A DNA stretch of 64,000 bases, from contig NW_023998427.1 in the NCBI RefSeq assembly GCF_014805625.2, positions 1,493,518 to 1,557,517 of the forward strand, read 5' to 3'. Below are positions 49,741-63,000 of this stretch, piece by piece. Position numbers and translations under genes: made by a program. The DNA comes from Glossina fuscipes. Taxonomy: Eukaryota > Arthropoda > Insecta > Diptera > Glossinidae. Each line of letters starts with the position of its first letter. Position 1 is the first letter of the stretch. The notes below the pieces were generated by a model. The model had not been told where the DNA came from, searched no databases, and saw nothing but the letters and a program-made list of their open reading frames with translations.

Positions 49741-49909
49741 TTATTATTATTATTATTATTATTAATTTAGCCAGAGAAATAAATTCGAAGACCAAAGTCT
49801 TAAAGCACTAGCATCTAAGGCTATCGGCATTAGTGAAATCTCTTCCGTACTTGAGATTCGAACCCACGACCATTTAATTTTTAGTCGAGAATCTTTGCCT
49901 CAGGCGGAT
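49741..49909 (-). mobile_element. tRNA-derived SINE, second copy
   Basis: Same family as the copy at 12231: box B-like GGTTCGAATCT, then GCCGATAGCCT, TGCTAGTGCT and an (AAT)n tail on the minus strand. It is flanked by a near-perfect 9-bp duplication, CAAAAATGC (49732-49740) and CAAAAATAC (49910-49918). Confidence 0.75.
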
Positions 49910-51049
49910 CAAAAATACATAATCAAGTTGCACATAAATGTACGCATCGAGTCATTCAAATGATTGTCAACACAATAAGTCTGCGTTTAAATTGACTGAA
50001 ATATTTGCAAACTACCTACGCATATGCATATTAACATACTTTGAACGTAATTATTGTGAGTCCTTGCGTTAATGTACGGATATGTACAGTGCACGCATAT
50101 ATCTATACATAGATGCTTAACTCTCTACAAATACCTGGATATGTTTGCAAATTAGTCAAATGATAAAATTCTTGACTTCGTAATAAGAATACTTTTATAA
50201 GAGACATGTTACGACGTTCATATTGATTTGCTTACAAGTTTTCTCAATTATTTTTAGGTAATCTAAACACCTCGTTAAAGAAAATATTATCTTCCTAAGT
50301 CGTTTGGCTTCGTGCAATTCTAAAAAGTGTTAGATCTAACGATGGATTACCTATGCGTGAAATTATCAATTTTTTATTCGCGAAGTCTGTTTTTAATTCA
50401 ATAAATGATCGCATTGCGATCAATCGATTTTTTTATCGAATTCGCTCTCTAGCCGAAACTGCAAAACATGGGCATGGCCATTCGCCATTTGATCGCTTAT
50501 CGAGGTCACTTAATAAATTTATATACATAATTGTAAATAAGCGGAGACTTATATATAGTTCCTAAGACTATTAGTATTTCAAGTTCGTTGCTCAAATCGG
50601 GAAATTTTTTACTCTTTAAAAAGATATAACAATGATTATGGGCAGTTGTTATAGCCTTCGGGCCCCTGCATCATAGGCGAATAGATAAGAATGGCGACTA
50701 GTCGATGTTCATGGGTTCATATCTCAATAATGCGATAGACTATACTTGCTTGTAGCAACACATAGAATTGATTTTTACAAAAAAAGTCTTTGTCATATAG
50801 GCGAGTTCTTGGAAAAGTTTGAGTCACTTCCAAACGCATACTACATAATTGCATTATAATTTTCAAAGTCATATACTGTGTAGGGTTTTTAAAGCTTGCT
50901 TCTGTGCGTTATAAAGGTATTGAAAGAAAAACATTAAATTTCGATAGACTGTAATATTGGCTAGGCGTGGTCGATTTTTTCTATTTTTATATATTATATA
51001 GCATCGCCCATAAAGTATGGGCTCAAATTCTAGTTTATGAGTAATGAGC

Positions 51050-51330
51050 AAATAACTAATGTTTTTTGGGTTTTGAAAAACGGAGGTGTTCTCATCTTAC
51101 GTGGTACTGTACGCGTGTCCTTCAATCGATTTACTCTGTGTTCACTACCAATCTGCGTGCAAGAGCTTCCAATGTTTCTGACAGATTTGAAGTCGATAGC
51201 TTCGTTTCTGAACCAGGAGAATGCTATCAACAGACATTACACAGACGAGCAGACGGACATGCTTAAATCGATTCAGTATTTGGTGATCAAAAATATATAT
51301 ACTTTTTGGTGGGCTTCTGAAGCTTACTTC
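51050..51330 (-). repeat. dispersed repeat family B copy
   Basis: Minus strand: GTATATATATTTTTGATCAC, AATCGATTTAAGCATGTCC, a GTCTG block and GAAGCTCTTGCACGCAG, in the family order. Confidence 0.55.
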
Positions 51331-51589
51331 TGGGCGTTGCCAACGTTTTGACAAACTGATGGTTATTATAACAATTATGCCACGATCATTCTCCTCATTA
51401 TTAATTGGTGAAGAATATGGTTAAGACGCTTTCCCCTCAGGTTAAGCATGATAGCAATTATAGTCTCGTTATAGAAAATTTGTTATTGCGGTAAACTGTA
51501 CTGCATATATATACATACCACAATAGTCTGTAAATCTATTACAAAAATATTTCAAATAGTTTTGGCTCTTTTATAGTCCACATTACTTG

Positions 51590-51860
51590 TGGGTACAGGG
51601 GTATATTGTAAAGGGTATGTATGCAATACCTGATAGACTCATCTTTTATTATAAAGATTTGACGGATCCAGAATCACTCAGCTTGTCTATATGCCTTGTT
51701 CCGTTTCATTTTCAAGGCCGCAATTTTTGAAATATTTTGATGAATTTTTGTATACAGACGCTCTTTGGGTCTAAGTATGCACTCTATTGAAGATGGTTGG
51801 AATCGGCCACTTTCCATACAAAGTGTTATTTTGAAAGTCGTTATGTGAATAATTGTAAAA
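51590..51860 (-). repeat. dispersed repeat family A copy
   Basis: Decayed member of the family also seen at 58540, 60060, 62040 and 62570, with the AAATATTTTGATGAA and AAGTATGCACTCTATTGAA segments on the plus strand. Confidence 0.4.
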
Positions 51861-52937
51861 TGTTGTAGGGGACTGCAGCCGCATGACCCGAAGCTATGAC
51901 GACTATAGTGCTTTTACTTTTTTTACCCTCGAAAAACTATTCCCCAATTTTGCTCAAACTTTCTCTTTATAAATATAAACATGTAAAAATTCCCCCGACT
52001 AAGCGCTAGTATAACGATTGGAGCAATAGACATCGTGAAAATGATTCTTATCGACGTAAATGAGTCCACAACAACTTTCCTATATAAACAAAGCTTTAAA
52101 TGTTTCGTCTTGTTTCGTCTCTTCTATTTTGACTTACTATTTAGCTTAGATCTGGAAACAAATATAATTTTTATCAGATCGCTTAGCTCTGAATTGGTTA
52201 GAGCCGATTAGGAAGGTCATAATTAACATAAATGGTTTACATCTTCTCCGCTATATGTACAAAGCAGCTACTGATTAAATAGACAATTTATTGATGAAAA
52301 TACCTTGAAGTGTTCGATTTTTCGTAATCTTTCAAATGCCAGTTTCGGAGGTGTGGGATCAAAATCATTGTTCAATTTAGTTGTTAGTGGTCATATCCAG
52401 GGATCGATTAATGCCAATATTACGAAACGCTACCACTCATGCCGAGTTAGAAGCCGGAATCTCATAACTCTGTTATCGATAAGAAATCTTAAGAACCCCT
52501 GTATAGCTTGCTGGACATTCTGGTTGTAATCTTTGTTAACAATTATATGGAAATCGCCATATGTCCATGTTAACGGTGATAATAATTGCATGAAAACGGT
52601 TTACGTTATATTTATGTGGGTCGTGCCATTGTCGTCAGAAGGTTGCGTGGCTATCTTGAAAATTTGTACTAAATTCAGAACGTTATTTATTACAATAATT
52701 TTCAACATCCTCCCCTGTCTTGTTCACCTTATGAACAATTAGCAGAAAATGTAAAAAAAAAATATCTATAAAGACTTAATCATTTATAACTCTGTGTGGG
52801 CTTCGGCGATATTTATATTTTCCGTTTTTTTATAAAAATAGCAGGATGCTCTATAAGGTAAATACAGAAGATTTCCGAAAAAATCACCAATTTTTGCTTA
52901 GAGAAACCATTATGTGTCCAGCTTACACTTTACTGTA

Positions 52938-53290
52938 GATGGGCCCTTTGACCAATTTGTCCTACTTTCAATACCTGCGCACAAGAACTTCCAATGCTTT
53001 TGCTAAATTTAAAGCCGACAGCTTCGCTCGTGAAACCAGGAGATGGGCGTTTTATTTTAAAGTTAAAGTGTTTGCAACGCCCAAGTGTAGCTCTAGAGAG
53101 CCAACAAAGTGTATATATCTTTGAATATGATCAAATTCTGAATTGATTTAACCATGTCCGTCTGTCCCCGCCTGTGTTATGCTTGCTGTAAACATTTTCC
53201 CGTTAGCTAAAATAAAGCTATCGACTTTTGCAAATTTGCAAAAGACGTCGAAAATCAAACACGACTGCAAAATTCACGCATACGTACAAC
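52938..53290. repeat. two family B copies head to head
   Basis: 52938-53060 reads as family B on the minus strand (GAAGTTCTTGTGCGCAGG, AAGCTGTCGGC). 53085-53290 reads on the plus strand (GATCAAATTCTGAATTGATT, a GTCCGTCTGTCC block, AAATAAAGCTATCGACTT). Confidence 0.5.
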
Positions 53291-54575
53291 AAAAATTAGC
53301 AACGCCTCGTTGCTCATAAACTAAAGCACGATATAAATTTCCACAAAATTATTCTACAAATATAGAAAAAATTAGTGACGGCCATGTTGAAGTTCATATT
53401 TTTCCTTTTTTTCAATCTTTTATAGCATAACGGTGACGGGCAATGTAATTTTCTTAATTGCTAAATTTGATCTGTTATTCAATGAACGCTGTGTGCATGC
53501 ACGCAGCAAGGATAATAGATGGAGGAGAGGGTGAGCTGCATTTGGACTGGATTTGATGACTTGATAGTCGGAATAACTGAAATAGTAGGAAATATGATTG
53601 CAGGTTGTTTCGGAGGTGGACGATGCAATTAAAAAATGAGCAGGCGCGGTAGTGCGGCATCTCTGTGTAGTTAGATAATAAGTACAGCGTAAGCATATAA
53701 TAAGTTATAAAATAAGTTTAGTTAAATCGTCGCAACTGTCACTTAGGACGGATTATAATAAAGCAAAAAGCAAGAGAATAATTTCTTACAATAGGTTATA
53801 TGATTTAACGTGCGATATATCAGGGGGAGAATGGATGCAAATACTTGGAAAGTTCAGAAGTCCTATTATTGAGGACTAGGACTAGAATGATGAACAGATG
53901 TTCGCCTGATAGGTATTCATAGATAAGCGCAGTATAGCCTATGTTACATTGATACTCAAGAACGTCGATGGTTTTGGACATGACTACGCCACATATGGAT
54001 ATTTGAGTACGTTGCTTGATGGTATGAAAATGGAGCACTCACGTTTATTATTGCGGAAAATTTGCATCAATCTGGCGTATATCGAAAAAATTGATTTTCC
54101 TGCTTTTATAATTAATCAGCTATTTAAGTCAAACTTGATCTTCGAAAATATCCGTTATTTGTCCGAAAATTCAAATCGATTACCATTACAATCCATAGTT
54201 TTTGAAGAAACCATTGTAATATTTTCGGTTTCAAGAGTATTACGTATCTCGTTAGATTTGGATGCTTATGAGAATCGATCGAGGTTGGTACTCTGGATTG
54301 TATATATTCGTGCATTAATCATTAAATAGGTAATCTATAAAAATTCATATTCACGTACATACATACATATTTACTATTAACATTTTGAGCTATTGCTGCC
54401 ACCATATATAACATTCGGGCGATGCGATCTGCAGCTATTGCTCGCCCGAATACAAGAGAAAAGTGTTCACTTCTTTTTAAACAACCTTTTGTTTAATGCT
54501 AAGGATCAAACGATACTTTATTTTTCTTGATTTCATTGTAACCTTCTTTTTCTTCTAATATATTACCAAAACATT

Positions 54576-54719
54576 ATTATTATTATTATTATTATTATTA
54601 TAAACTTAGCCAGAGAATAAATTCTAAGACTAAACTCTTAAAAGCGCTAGCATCTAAAGCTATCGACTTTTATTAAAAACTCTACCGCACTTGAGATTTG
54701 AACCCACGAGCATTGAGTT
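54576..54719 (-). mobile_element. tRNA-derived SINE, third copy, 5'-truncated
   Basis: Minus-strand copy cut just before box B. It has the SINE body and an (AAT)n tail, and is flanked by a perfect 13-bp duplication, TTACCAAAACATT (54563-54575 and 54720-54732). Confidence 0.75.
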
Positions 54720-54732
54720 TTACCAAAACATT

Positions 54733-57700
54733 ATTTAATAATTAGTTACTATTTGTGAGAGTGCGTACTTCATAACTACTACTGTTATATTTTAAGTGAA
54801 TGTGACAAAATATTAGCAATTAAAAGTCATTTGGGAACTATTTGCCGATATTCGTTGTATTAATGTTAATGACATCCATTCACTTTTTGCTTATAATGAG
54901 AATATTTTGGCAAATCATTTTTGCTAAATTAATTGCAATTATAATAAGTATATAACAATATAAAGCATAAGTTGCTATAACAATCACCCTTTTTTTCCTT
55001 TTTTTTTTTTTAAAGCGAAAATTTTGCTATCAACTTCAAAATGTTTATACTTTCTGGTTATGTGTGAATTTAAAGACAATCTAAGGCCTGTTGCTCATAT
55101 ACGCAATTAGACAGTTGCGTGCACATATTCGCATTCACTTGACATTAGAGAGAGGGAGAGAAAATGTCAAGATCTTTTTGAATGCAATAACGAGTAATCG
55201 TAAATTTTTATTAAAAAAAATAAAGAGAAATAGAAAGAGAGAGAATGATTTAGGTGTCATATGATATATGAAATATAGCGTACAATGCCATTATTGATTA
55301 GCGCTATTATTTCTTGTAAGAGTGCAACAATTCTAGTCAATGATATCATTTTCTAGCCTATGTTTACACGCACTGAGAGATTCCATTAATATGTACACAT
55401 GTGTATATCTATTCGATAGGTTATTGGTTTTCTTTTAAACTTTATTAATTAAATGTATATATGTGCATATATCTACACATATATCCTAATGTTTAAAATA
55501 TAAATATTTTATGTTGTTTGTCAAAATGCAAGCTCACCCGCTATGAGATTATTTCAAAAATATTAAAGAGACTACAATTTTATTATTTTTCTATTTTTTT
55601 TGCTAAATTTGAGGTTTCAATGGCTTCGTTTCTCGCAACACTTTGTCATACCTATGTTTTTCTTATTTCTTCTTACTTATCCAGTCATTAACATTCTTGT
55701 AGGCGGCCGTTGTGCTGGTTTACTCTTTCTTTCTTTGTTTCTCTCGTTCCTGACGTAATCTTTCAATTAATATTTGCAAGCTTTTGTCTCTCTAAGATAT
55801 TTTAATTCTTGTTCGGTCGATGAGTAGATTTTTCCTTTTTTTAATTTTCTTCTTATTTAAATGAGATTTATTTGTTATTTTAAGACAAGAATTATCACTT
55901 TTTCTATTCATTTAGACGTTTACTCAAGACTTTCAAGGTTATTTATAATTAAATATATATCTTTTTTTGAAATTTTCACATTTTTATTATGCCGCCAGCT
56001 CGATCAGCAGCAAGCGTTTTCAATTATGTGCATTATTTTCACGACTGAATATTAAAACAAATTCACAACAATTGAATGCTTATGATGTTAACGTTACAGT
56101 GGAACCTAAAATAAGTTTATGTTCGAAGAATACTTAATTGTTGATAATTGTGAGAAATATCCCAAAATACTTTAGATATTTTATTAATTATCAACAGACC
56201 TGAGTTTCTGGCAGGGCATATCCATAAGAACTCTAAAAAATTATGAAAGATGAGAACTTTTTCCAATTTCGTTTCAGATACAATATCATCTTTTAACATA
56301 TCTAGGCTTACGCGTTCAGTTCTGCCTGTCTTTCATTTTTGACCTAAGATATGCTATAAATTAATTGCTAAAATAAATAACCAATTTTTGAATGCGAGGC
56401 TTAATCGATTTATTCCCATCAATAACGCGTTTTATATCCATAAGCGGATATTTACGTTCATTTACTGCCCCTTTGGATGCTTAGCCGTCACATGTATGTG
56501 AAAAATGGCAAAAAGCTACTACATTCAACAAACATTCTAATCATTATATTAACGCTATGCAGAAATGTATTTTATACTTTGGGATAGCGCTTTGCCATTT
56601 TTTAAACCATTTTATGTAAAAGCATACTTTTGGGCCGATTTTGATTTTTAATTATTCCATCAAAGAAAAAAAAAAGATAAATAAGAAACAAAGAAGAGGA
56701 TTAAGCTACAGGAGGTGTTTTGGAAAAATTTTCAGAGAGATATTCTTCAAAAGATTCTATTATATATGCCATGGATTGAATTTTTTGCATTTGTTATTTA
56801 TTATTGATACGTATGGGATGATACTCAGCCAAGAAAGGGATATATCATTTAGCTTAGGGAATACAGGAGCCAAAATTCTATTATTTATTGCCTTTAAATC
56901 GTTAATATTATCCCAGGCGGCCAGAAGAGTTTCCCCTACGCAATAATAATAATTTATTATGATTTGGCTGTCTGCATGTGATTAAAAAACAGTAAAAGTA
57001 ACGATTAAGCATTTGAAATTGCCGAACATTTTAATAATTGTACAGTAATCAAACATTTTGTTACGCACACAAACACATTAACAGGTTCAAAAATCTGGAA
57101 TTGTATAAAGATCCCCTCCAGCGAATGAATCATCAAGCGTTAAAATAAGCGCCCATTACTATATTTAGGGATAATTGCTGACGATCGGGTGGATTGGCAA
57201 TTGAAAGTCTCGTCTCCATAACGCCCCTTAGATAGTATACCGTTTCGTTTTTCGTTGCCGCGGAATATACTATAAATCTTAACATAAATCAAGGGTTAGG
57301 AAACGAATTTTTAAGGTAGCGAAAGATTGATCCACCGCGGACGTCGATTGCAGTGCACATAGATGATACTTACGGGTCTTTACGACTGAAGAGCTTTGTC
57401 ATTGGTTCGACAGCATGCTAAATCAGAATGTACCCATCGAAATAATAAAAAATAGCTTTAATTGCGCAATTTAGGAGTTAAGATCAAGGAAGAGTTTTTA
57501 GTATTTTAAGTTTTTATTTTTTATTTATTTATTTATTTCTTGCATTTTTATTATAATTAACTTTTGTATAAGTTATATTCAAATGATGTAAGCGGGTAAC
57601 TCGCTTTACATACTAATTCATATGTGATGGCGAAAGTTTGCGGAAAATATGTTAAATAATTACGTGCTTTTGTAAATATGTTAAAAGTAAATAAAGGCAA

Positions 57701-58500
57701 ACTATTCCTATAACATAACCTTTGCCAATTCTGCAGAAAATTTTCAATTTACAATTTGATGGAACATTTGACGGGCATAAAATCTTGAAATCTTATTAAC
57801 GATGAGACGAAATCAAGTTTTGCCTTTTCTGCTTTGTACATACGCACGTACACGCGTATCTTAATTTATGTGCACTTAAGAGGACGACGAAGCGTTATTG
57901 CTTCTGATTTGGTATAGTGTAACGTTGCGTTAAAAAGTGTTTTATAGGATTTTTTTCTATAGCAGCGAAATTACTGCTAAAGCAGCAGATCTCCTTCTAT
58001 TATAATGCTTATAAGATTTGGAAAGTCGTCAAAGATACCGTTTGATGCGGTCTTTTATCCTAAAAACAAAGCCTTTTCCTTTCGTTATTAGCTCGCTCTT
58101 ATTTTGGGTAAAAATAAGAATTTTGTTAGACAGTGTGGCGTAGGCTGTTTAATAGACGGACTATCCCGTTGTTTCCTTATTAAAGGTGTAAAGAAATCAT
58201 TATAACTTCTAAAAAGATTTGCTTTGAAAATTTGGTTATCACGAAGCGTGAATTGTTGCGTGGAACCGCGGAACCGCCATGCGGCCATGGGGAACAGTAA
58301 GGTATCTATTCGAACGTTGTGACTAGTTACTAGTTATAAGAGAAAACATACACAACAAGATATTTTCTTGTTTTAGTTCTTGTGATGAATGTATATGAAA
58401 TTTGGTAGTCTTGAGTAATAACCGCAGTAAAAGGCTTCAGTATCAATTTTGTTACAAAAACGAATGAAAACGCTATGATGTGGCACGGCCCAACATTAAA
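54733..58500. other. gene-poor stretch
   Basis: AT-rich DNA, mostly without recognisable features apart from the tiny candidate exon at 55720-55791. The other short frames lack splice sites or family features. Confidence 0.5.
55720..55791 (-). CDS. possible C-terminal exon of an unseen gene
   Basis: On the minus strand an acceptor (ATATCTTAG) is followed by 23 codons, RDKSLQILIERLRQEREK and then QRKKE, ending in TAA at 55722-55720. It reads as a charged coiled-coil tail, and the other two frames are closed. No matching upstream exon was recognised in the window, so it may be chance or the end of a gene with long introns to the right. Confidence 0.22.
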   Translation of the reverse strand, partial: RDKSLQILIERLRQEREKQRKKE

Positions 58501-58539
58501 TAACCTACACACTAGTGTTATCCACTTTGTCGACTTTTT

Positions 58540-58850
58540 AAAATAAGGCTTTATATGGGAAGTGGTGGAAAAAATGGGCCAATCCGAACCATTTTCAATA
58601 ACAATTGTCCTTGGACTAAAGCAAGTCAATGTACCAAGTTTCATCCGGCTTAAAAATTACGGCTCGTAAATTGAAAACAAAAAAACTAGGCAGACCGAAG
58701 GACAGGCGGACGGACAAGCTTAGATCGATATTGACTGAATATGGCTTTGAAACGATCGATATAATAATAGATTGGTCTATCGCAAGTCCTTCCGGGTGTT
58801 GAATATATCCGGGCAAACTTAACATGATTTTGTATAACATGTGATATAGC
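58540..58850 (+). repeat. dispersed repeat family A copy
   Basis: Contains GGCCAATCCGAACCATTTTC, GTCCTTGGACTAAAGCAAG, GGACGGACAAGCTTAGATCG and CGCAAGTCCTTCCGGGTGTT. The order repeats at 62040-62300 and 62570-62800. Confidence 0.55.
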
Positions 58851-60059
58851 AAAGTTGTTAAGTCACGCGAACTTCGATCTCGTACATAAGTCGCGCAGAA
58901 TTATCGTTAAAATGCAACTAGCAAACAAGCAACATCGACTCATTGAGCTCAAATCGTAAAAGTAAAAAAAATAGTTTCTCTACAAATCTCATTCTTGGCG
59001 ACCTGCTTTAAAAGCAGACAAAGAGGAAACGAAGGCGACGACTTGACCAATATCGATATTTTAAATTAATTACGACTTCAGATTGAAAGTATAACGCGAT
59101 TATCGATGAATATAAATTCAATTTTATGATCGCGAGCCTTTATCTATCAAACTTGGCAAATTACTAACTTGATAAGTTGACGGTCAGATTCACGTTGATA
59201 CTTATTTGTCTTACTTATGTATACGTATCTTACAAACTTTATTTACTGTTATGCGGTTAATTGTACGTAGTAGACAATACAAATCATTAAATTGTTAGGG
59301 ATAATTTCTCACGTGACATATATATGATATAGAAATATATATATACATATATAAACTTGCGCAAAATTAATTAGAACACTAGATTGTCATGTACATGTCT
59401 ATATATATATGCATACGAGGGTTAAGCAAAAGGTGATGATTATAATTGATTACAACAAGAGTGAATAAAATTAAATGATTTCATTATCCAGCTGATCAGT
59501 GCAGCACTATAATGCGTTTTATATATCGTTCGCCACGTTTAAGTATTTCGTTGCTGTCCGAAGAGAAAATATCTCCTTAAGTAAATCGTAACCATTGTGC
59601 GCATCGCTTTCATTATTGGTAAGCTAACGATATACACTCGTAGAGTTGTGCTTTGCCGTGTATATCGTCGTTCAGATCGTCGAAAGCTTAAATGATGTGA
59701 CCAGGAGCCGAGTTACAAAGCCATCCGGAGCTTATGAATTATTGACTTCAGCCCATTTTGCTGCTCAATGAAAAATTACTGTTTCAAAGGACATAGTTAT
59801 GAGTTTAGAAAAATTAAAAAAAAAAAAAACTATTTTGTTCGATCACTTTTGTGCTCCTCGCTTCACATTGGATTTTAATGAACTACTTCTTCTTTGCACT
59901 GGAGATTGTAACAAAAAAAAAAAACGAACTTATATCTACATAGGCGAAATCAACAAGCAGCTGCTTTATACAATAAAGAGTACAAACATCTGTATGTACA
60001 AACTTTATAGGTCAGAGTTCCCCTCGTTTGATTTATATTTCACATTCTTATACTTTTTA

Positions 60060-60370
60060 TATTGCATGTGGTACAAGGGTATATCAAGGTTATGGCAATG
60101 TATATAGTATCCAGAAAGATTTGGGATCCATCCACCTTTTTATGTATCGAACGCTCTACAATCACTCTCTGAATCGATTTGAGTTTGTCTGTCCATCTGC
60201 TCATCTTGTTTTCTTGTATATGCCACCTACACGCCGCAATTCTTGAGATGTTTTGATGAAATTTGATACACTGGCACATTTTTGGACTCGAGGACGAATT
60301 CTATTGAAAATAACTCGGATTGGAACGCTTTCTTAACCAATTTCCATGTAAATTTATTGCATTGCTTGCT
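60060..60370 (-). repeat. dispersed repeat family A copy, inverted
   Basis: The plus strand reads the family backwards: GGGTATATCAAGG near 60076, then AATCGATTTGAGTTTGTCTG, and further on TTCTTGAGATGTTTTGATGA. Confidence 0.5.
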
Positions 60371-61075
60371 ATATAATTGCTCCTACGGAAATTTAAGTTT
60401 TTTATAGTAAAAAGTCATAAAAATACTTCTTGATGAAAATTTGTTCATAATAGCGATATAAAAGTTAATCTTTTGCCCAATTTGGACCACGTAGGCGTGT
60501 TTTTTGGATTCCAACTAATATAAGGGTTGTAATGAAAAATATGCCTTCGTATGCCAAAAAGGTCTAACTTTTAATATTTTATGATGAAAATTGGTCCTTA
60601 GTAACTTAACCATACGGAATTTGGACCACATAGGCCTATTATTATTGTGGCCGCATCATATAAAGGAGCGCTCTTACGAAAGTAAACTCTTGCATGGCGA
60701 CAACGTCTAATTTGTGGTTTCTTATGACGGAAGCAACTGGAAAATATAAAAAATCCTCGGGAAGTAAATTAAGTTTGCTAAGTTTAGAGCACGTTAGTTA
60801 ACGTTTTCCATATTCTCCAATAGGAAGGCTTTGTAATTATAAAAAAATAATGTATTGTTATTTAAGCGAAATGGTGTGGTATAGGATATCTAATAGTTAA
60901 CCTGGCCCGATTGTAGTATTCGTACCTGTTTAATTGTGGATGAATTCCTTAAGTCATTTTCGATAAATTTCCAATTTGACACTGGATTCTGAACATACGA
61001 AAGTATAATGAAAGTATAATTGAAATGTTGACTGGTCAAAATTAATTGAAGAAAGCAAGAAACAATCTGTTATTT

Positions 61076-61079
<4 letters not shown>

Positions 61080-61110
<31 letters not shown>
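61080..61110. repeat. (GT)n microsatellite
   Basis: Fifteen uninterrupted TG units. Confidence 0.95.
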
Positions 61111-61113
<3 letters not shown>

Positions 61114-62039
61114 AAATTCGAAGTCAAATAAATTGTTGCAAAATAAGATTAAAAGTCTCGTTAGATATGCAGGCGAGCAGGTCTAGTTAGACTGCGGGAT
61201 TCAGTTTCAATTCGTTCCTATTTCCACGGGTTTAAAGCATTCAATAATCTCGATATATCTCGAACGATAGTGGTTTGCACGTAAAAGAGGATCGAAGTGA
61301 AGAATATCACAGAGATTGATCGTAAGTATGATGCATTAAATGCACTCGCCTAAGAGAAACTATATTCACCTTTGGTCCAATGGATAGCGAAAATTGATTG
61401 AAACAAAAAAGACAAACTTTTTGAATTATCCTCGTACACGTAATACGCGAATACAAACTTATGTATATATATGAAATGTATATATAAACTCTAAAGTCAC
61501 GACGTAAAATAACAACGAGAACGGCAATAGCCACAGATATTACATTTAATGAAATGGAGTATTATTGTAAACAATAATTGCAGAGATTAAAGTTGACAAA
61601 TAAAATAAAAGACATTAAGAAAAAAAAAAAGCAAAGAATTTATAAAAAATTACACGACAACTTGCAACCAGTTAACTGTTTAATTAAAATAAATGACAAC
61701 AGGCATAAAGAGAAACGCACACCAAAGCAAATCAACGACACTGTAATAACATAAATTAACACTTGAAACAAATGCGTGTCTAATAATTATCAAAGATACA
61801 ATTTATTGTTATTATAAGGCTGGAATTAGACACAAAAAATATGGCGCTAACTATTCGATAAGTCTGGCGATGTAATCATGTATATTAAGCATATATTTTA
61901 TATTAAGAATACTATAGTGGGCGACTAAATACCGTACACCACTTCGCCTTGTAGTGCTATTCACACATTATTAACAACATATTAGAATGAGACATTTTTA
62001 TGGGGGGAAGTGATCGAGCAACTAATCAAATTCGAAATA

Positions 62040-62300
62040 TTTCCAATAGCGATTTGGCGTTCTTGGGTCAAAACACGTTGGTCCACCAAATTTTATGAAA
62101 ATATCTCAAAAATTGAGACGCGTACTTTGAATACAAGAACCCAAGACAAGCCGACTGGTAGCTAGACTTAGATAGACAAATTCAGATATTCAGATTTTGA
62201 ATCGATCGGTATAACAAAATGTGCATGTCTATCTCAAGTCCCTCTGGATATTGTATACATTTGCACAAATTTAATACACTTTTGTAGCGCAAATAGTGTA
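62040..62300 (+). repeat. dispersed repeat family A copy
   Basis: Family A landmarks: GAATCGATCGGTATAACAAA, then CTATCTCAAGTCCCTCTGG and GTATACATTTGCACAAATTT. Confidence 0.5.
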
Positions 62301-62569
62301 GGGTGTAATAAGCATTATCGTATCTATCTGTCCCAATATTTGAATATATTGGTACAGATATGGTGTACTTTGCTAGCGCGCTGCACGCAACTTCTTTAAT
62401 ATATTAATTAATGTTTACACGCACGAGATTTACAATAATTGTAAGAGGAATGGACAACAAAAACAAACGGAAAAAGTAAGAAATTATGTTCTCTCCCGAC
62501 AATAAGCTGATCAGTAAGTAATGTTTTTCTAGAAAAAAATAAGGAAAAGCCCTACATAAGATTTTATGT

Positions 62570-62810
62570 GGGAAAAGATCGAAAAAGTGCTCTGATCCGA
62601 ACCATGTCGCTATACTAAATTTCATTGAAATATATTTTTTCTAAACCTACGACTTGCAGGTTGAGTGCAAGGACACAAGACAGACAGACGACCAGACAAG
62701 CTTAAGTCGATCCAGAAAGTGATTCTGATTCGATCGGTATAAAAAAGTCTTTCTGGGTTTTGCATATATCCACGCACACTGAATATACCGTTGTATCGCA
62801 TATGAAATCA
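62570..62810 (+). repeat. dispersed repeat family A copy
   Basis: Family A landmarks: CTGATCCGAACCATG, ACCAGACAAGCTTAAGTCGA, GATTCGATCGGTATAA and CTTTCTGGGTTTTGCATATA. An inverted copy follows directly from about 62815. Confidence 0.5.
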
Positions 62811-62814
62811 TTTA

Positions 62815-63000
62815 CTAATTCTATCTGTCCGTCCGTCCGTCCGTCCGTCCGTCTGAAATCTGCCCATGTAAACTTGTATGGATCGCTATTAAAAATGGTT
62901 CGCATCGGTCTACTTCTTCGACCAATCCCCATAAAAATTTCAATGTTCAAAATTTCTCGACAAAACACACCTATTCTTAACTCTATTATTAATTTTTTGT
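62815..63000 (-). repeat. inverted family A piece with expanded GTCC tract
   Basis: Starts with a (GTCC)n run (about 62825-62853) and continues in inverted orientation (GGTTCGCATCGG, CCCATAAAAATTTCAATG). Confidence 0.4.

Noticed and set aside
50650..50740. Text resembling the head of the SINE (GACTAG ... GGGTTCATATCTCAA)
   Set aside because: Too diverged, without tail or target duplication; it could be chance or a very old fragment.
52305..52529. Frame with a phrase (SFGGVGSKSLFNLVVSG) that vaguely recalls Tc1 transposase
   Set aside because: Only one weak block, with no catalytic Asp context and no terminal repeats; too little to call an element.
53949..54329. 126-codon open frame on the plus strand
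   Set aside because: Ile/Leu-rich without domains, splice context or family likeness; probably chance in AT-rich DNA.
59500..59625. A possible non-coding first exon ending at GTAAGC near 59620
   Set aside because: One donor-like site and a short ATG frame are not enough; no promoter motif or partner exon was found.
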